Assembly: GCA_903856555.1 (NCBI GenBank)
Contig: CAIOCC010000221.1
Coordinates: 1-8,104 of the forward strand
Length of the DNA stretch: 8,104 bases
From: an uncultured Bacteroidota bacterium
GTDB taxonomy: Bacteria; Bacteroidota; Bacteroidia; UBA7662
Reading direction: 5' to 3'
Below, one piece after another: positions 5,663 through 8,104 of the stretch. Numbering within the stretch: the first letter of the stretch is position 1; each line of letters starts with the position of its first letter. The position numbers were made by a program, and so were the translations under genes. Under the pieces are notes generated by a model, which did no database searches, was not told where the DNA came from, and saw only the letters and a program-made list of their open reading frames with translations.

Positions 5663-5716
5663 GGCTGTGGGGGCGAAAACAAGGTTTTCGCTTCCACAGC
5701 CGTTTGTGTTTTGATT
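5663..5716 (+). terminator. 18-bp hairpin between rplL and rpoB (attenuator or RNase processing site)
   Basis: GGCTGTGG-GG-GCGAAAAC (5663-5680) pairs with GTTTTCGC-TT-CCACAGCC (5684-5701). Sixteen pairs are Watson-Crick and the central two are G-U, with loop AAG. A T-rich but interrupted stretch follows (5702-5716). In E. coli the rplL-rpoB gap carries a partial terminator and an RNase III site that lower rpoBC expression relative to the ribosomal proteins; this element sits in the same place and probably serves a similar purpose. It cannot be a full stop unless rpoB has its own promoter, and I see none in the remaining 40 bases. Confidence 0.7.
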
Positions 5717-5742
5717 CGGTATACCTCATAAATCCCCTCCCC

Positions 5743-8104
5743 TTGGCCACCAAAACCACCCCCGAAGGACGCATCACCTTTTCGTCTGTCCTGAATCCTC
5801 TGGATTATCCGGATTTCTTGGACATTCAGCTCAAATCCTTCAAAGACTTTTTTCAGCTGGAGACCCTTCCGGAGCATCGTCAGTACGACGGATTGTACCG
5901 GGTTTTTGCTGAGAACTTTCCGATATCGGATACCCGCAACAACTTTGTACTGGAATTCCTCGATTATTTCGTGGACCCACCTCGTTACAGCATTGAGGAG
6001 TGCATTGAGCGTGGTTTGACCTACAATGTTCCTCTCAAAGCCAAGCTTCGTCTTTCTTGCAACGACAAGGAACACGAAGACTTTGAAACCATCGAACAAG
6101 AGGTTTATCTGGGTTTGATTCCTTACATGACCCCCAAGGGCACCTTTGTGATCAATGGAGCCGAGCGGGTGATTGTTTCGCAGTTGCACCGTTCACCCGG
6201 TGTCTTCTTTGGACAAACCCTTCACAGCAACGGGTCGAAACTCTATTCGGCTCGTATCATTCCTTTCAAGGGGTCTTGGATCGAATTTGCAACGGACGTC
6301 AACAACGTCATGTATGCTTACATCGACCGCAAAAAGAAGTTTCCGGTAACCACCTTGCTTCGTGCCATCGGCTACACATCGGACAAGGATATTTTAAATA
6401 TTTTTGACCTTGCCGACGAAGTGAAGGTGAGCAAGGCCGCCCTCAAAAAGGTCGTGGGACGTCGATTCGCCGCCCGCGTTCTCAAGAGCTGGGTCGAAGA
6501 TTTTGTGGATGAGTCCACAGGTGAAGTACAGAATATCAGCCGAAACGAGATTCTGATCGAACGGGATGTCGTCTTGGAAGATTCCATGATTGATCTCATT
6601 GTGGAAGCCGGTGTGAAGAACATTATTCTTCACAAAGAAGATGTGTTGATTGGAGACTACTCCATCATTTTTAACACACTGAACAAGGATATTTCCAATT
6701 CCGAAACGGAAGCCCTTAACCACATTTACAAGCAACTTCGGAACGCTGATCCGCCGGATGATGAATCCGCTCGTCAGATCATCGAGAAGTTATTTTTCTC
6801 GGATAAGCGCTATGATTTGGGTGAAGTGGGTCGCTACCGCATCAACCGGAAATTGGGCATGGAGACCTCCACGGAGGTCCGCGTTTTGACACGGGATGAT
6901 ATTGTGGCTATCGTGAAGTATTTGATCCAATTGTCCAATTCCAAGGCCGATGTGGATGATATTGACCACTTGAGCAATCGCCGCGTTCGCACGGTTGGGG
7001 AGCAATTGTTTGCCCAGTTTGGCGTGGGTCTGGCCCGTATGGCCCGGACAATCCGCGAGCGTATGAATATCCGGGACAACGAAGTATTTGCCCCGACCGA
7101 TTTGATTAATGCGAGGACCCTGAGTTCGGTGATTAATTCCTTCTTTGGAACCAATCAGCTGAGCCAGTTCATGGACCAGACCAATCCCTTGGCCGAAATC
7201 ACCCACAAGCGGAGAATGTCCGCCCTTGGACCCGGTGGTTTGTCCCGTGAACGCGCTGGCTTTGAGGTACGTGATGTTCACTACACCCACTACGGTCGTT
7301 TGTGTACCATCGAGACTCCTGAAGGTCCTAACATTGGTCTGATTTCGTCGTTGTGCACCCATGCCAAGGTGAACAACATGGGCTTTATCGAAACACCGTA
7401 TTGGAAGGTGGATGGGGGCAAAGTAACCCTGAGTCCCTCGGAGAACAAAAACGAAGCCGGAGCTTGGAAAGCCATTTTCTTGAGCGCCGAGGACGAAGAC
7501 AACCGGACCATTGCCCAGGCCAGTTCGGATGTTGATGTTCATGGTCATTTCAAAACCAATCAGGTCAAGGCCCGCCTCATGGGGGATTTCCCAACGGTGG
7601 ACCCCAAGGCCATTGAATACATGGACGTAGCACCCAATCAGATTGTGGGGATTGCTGCATCGTTGATTCCTTTCTTGGAGCACGATGATGCGAACCGCGC
7701 TTTGATGGGATCGAACATGCAACGTCAGGCGGTTCCCTTGCTTCGTCCCGAGGCACCCATCGTGGGCACCGGGTTGGAAGGCAAAGTCGCGCGGGATTCT
7801 CGCGCCATGATCAACGCCGAAGGCAATGGTGTGGTCGAATACGTCGATGCCAACAGCATCGTGGTACGTTACGAGCGTTCTTCCGAGGATCGACTGGTTT
7901 CTTTTCAGTCCGATGTCCGTACCTACAATCTGATTAAATTCCGCAAAACCAACCAATACACCTGTGTTAACCACAAGCCTTTGGTGCGTGTCGGGGACCA
8001 CGTTCAGCCTGGTGATGTGTTGGTTGAAGGTTATGCCACTCAGGCCGGGGAATTGGCCTTGGGTCGTAACCTCAAGGTGGCCTTCATGCCATGGCAGGGT
8101 TACA
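5743..8104 (+). CDS. rpoB: DNA-directed RNA polymerase subunit beta, N-terminal 787 residues (TTG start, runs off window)
   Basis: Second-largest RNA polymerase subunit, forming one side of the active-site cleft. The frame stays open to the window edge; the 787 codons are about 60% of a Bacteroidota RpoB of roughly 1270 residues. The start is TTG 5743, giving ATKTTPEGRITFSSV and then the conserved LDYPDFLDIQLKSF. The first in-frame ATG is codon 129, well inside the protein. Landmarks are GTFVINGAERVIVSQLHRSP (133-152), the rifampicin region QLSQFMDQTNPLAEITHKRR (472-491) followed by MSALGPGGL, then RDVHYTHYGRLCTIETPEGP (510-529), NRALMGSNMQRQAVPLLRPE (651-670) and AFMPWQGY at the edge. Residues matching E. 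coli Asp516, His526 and Ser531 are unchanged (Asp478, His488, Ser493), predicting a rifampicin-sensitive pocket. rpoC presumably follows. Confidence 0.98.
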   Translation, partial: MATKTTPEGRITFSSVLNPLDYPDFLDIQLKSFKDFFQLETLPEHRQYDGLYRVFAENFPISDTRNNFVLEFLDYFVDPPRYSIEECIERGLTYNVPLKAKLRLSCNDKEHEDFETIEQEVYLGLIPYMTPKGTFVINGAERVIVSQLHRSPGVFFGQTLHSNGSKLYSARIIPFKGSWIEFATDVNNVMYAYIDRKKKFPVTTLLRAIGYTSDKDILNIFDLADEVKVSKAALKKVVGRRFAARVLKSWVEDFVDESTGEVQNISRNEILIERDVVLEDSMIDLIVEAGVKNIILHKEDVLIGDYSIIFNTLNKDISNSETEALNHIYKQLRNADPPDDESARQIIEKLFFSDKRYDLGEVGRYRINRKLGMETSTEVRVLTRDDIVAIVKYLIQLSNSKADVDDIDHLSNRRVRTVGEQLFAQFGVGLARMARTIRERMNIRDNEVFAPTDLINARTLSSVINSFFGTNQLSQFMDQTNPLAEITHKRRMSALGPGGLSRERAGFEVRDVHYTHYGRLCTIETPEGPNIGLISSLCTHAKVNNMGFIETPYWKVDGGKVTLSPSENKNEAGAWKAIFLSAEDEDNRTIAQASSDVDVHGHFKTNQVKARLMGDFPTVDPKAIEYMDVAPNQIVGIAASLIPFLEHDDANRALMGSNMQRQAVPLLRPEAPIVGTGLEGKVARDSRAMINAEGNGVVEYVDANSIVVRYERSSEDRLVSFQSDVRTYNLIKFRKTNQYTCVNHKPLVRVGDHVQPGDVLVEGYATQAGELALGRNLKVAFMPWQGY

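Noticed and set aside
6399..6406. TATTTTTG, a TAnnTTTG match inside rpoB
   Set aside because: No TTG-like element lies 17-23 bases upstream and it is in the middle of a conserved coding region; a chance match in an AT-rich patch.
6790..8001. Minus-strand frame of 403 residues opposite rpoB
   Set aside because: It lies wholly antisense to conserved rpoB codons, shows no recognisable domain, and is explained by codon-composition constraint on a highly conserved gene.

Overview
This window is a housekeeping locus of a member of the Bacteroidota (Bacteroidetes). The G+C content is moderate, about half by eye. Three things point to that phylum. The gene order is xer, four tRNAs, tuf, tRNA-Trp, secE, nusG, rplK, rplA, rplJ, rplL, rpoB. 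No convincing Shine-Dalgarno sequence precedes any of the protein genes. A TAnnTTTG-type promoter element (TATCTTTG) lies upstream of the tRNA cluster. I cannot name the genus. I found no mobile element, CRISPR array, toxin or accessory system, and nothing that looks like a new biological system.

Layout, all on the + strand. Positions 1-579 are the C-terminal, catalytic part of a Xer-type tyrosine recombinase that begins before the window. A Rho-independent terminator follows (about 597-623), then a promoter (654-661) and a leader with alternative hairpins. Next come tRNA-Thr(TGT), tRNA-Tyr(GTA), tRNA-Gly(TCC) and tRNA-Thr(GGT), and then tuf (EF-Tu) behind a 90-base leader. That leader contains a 38-base run made only of A and C. 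A perfect 13-bp hairpin separates tuf from tRNA-Trp(CCA). After it come secE, nusG, the L11 and L1 genes (rplK, rplA) and the L10 and L7/L12 genes (rplJ, rplL). A second strong hairpin precedes rpoB, which runs off the right edge with 787 codons present.

Together these genes supply the elongation phase of translation (EF-Tu, its tRNA partners, the L11/L1/L10-L12 stalk), transcription (the RNA polymerase beta subunit and the elongation factor NusG) and protein export (SecE). Expression tuning is probably carried by the hairpins and by start-codon choice: GTG for rplA and TTG for rpoB. The observations most worth a second look are regulatory: the leader hairpins before the tRNAs, the G/T-only template strand in the tuf leader, the rplL-rpoB hairpin with a forced TTG start for rpoB, and the absence of a ribosome-hibernation factor gene (hpf/raiA) between xer and the tRNAs.
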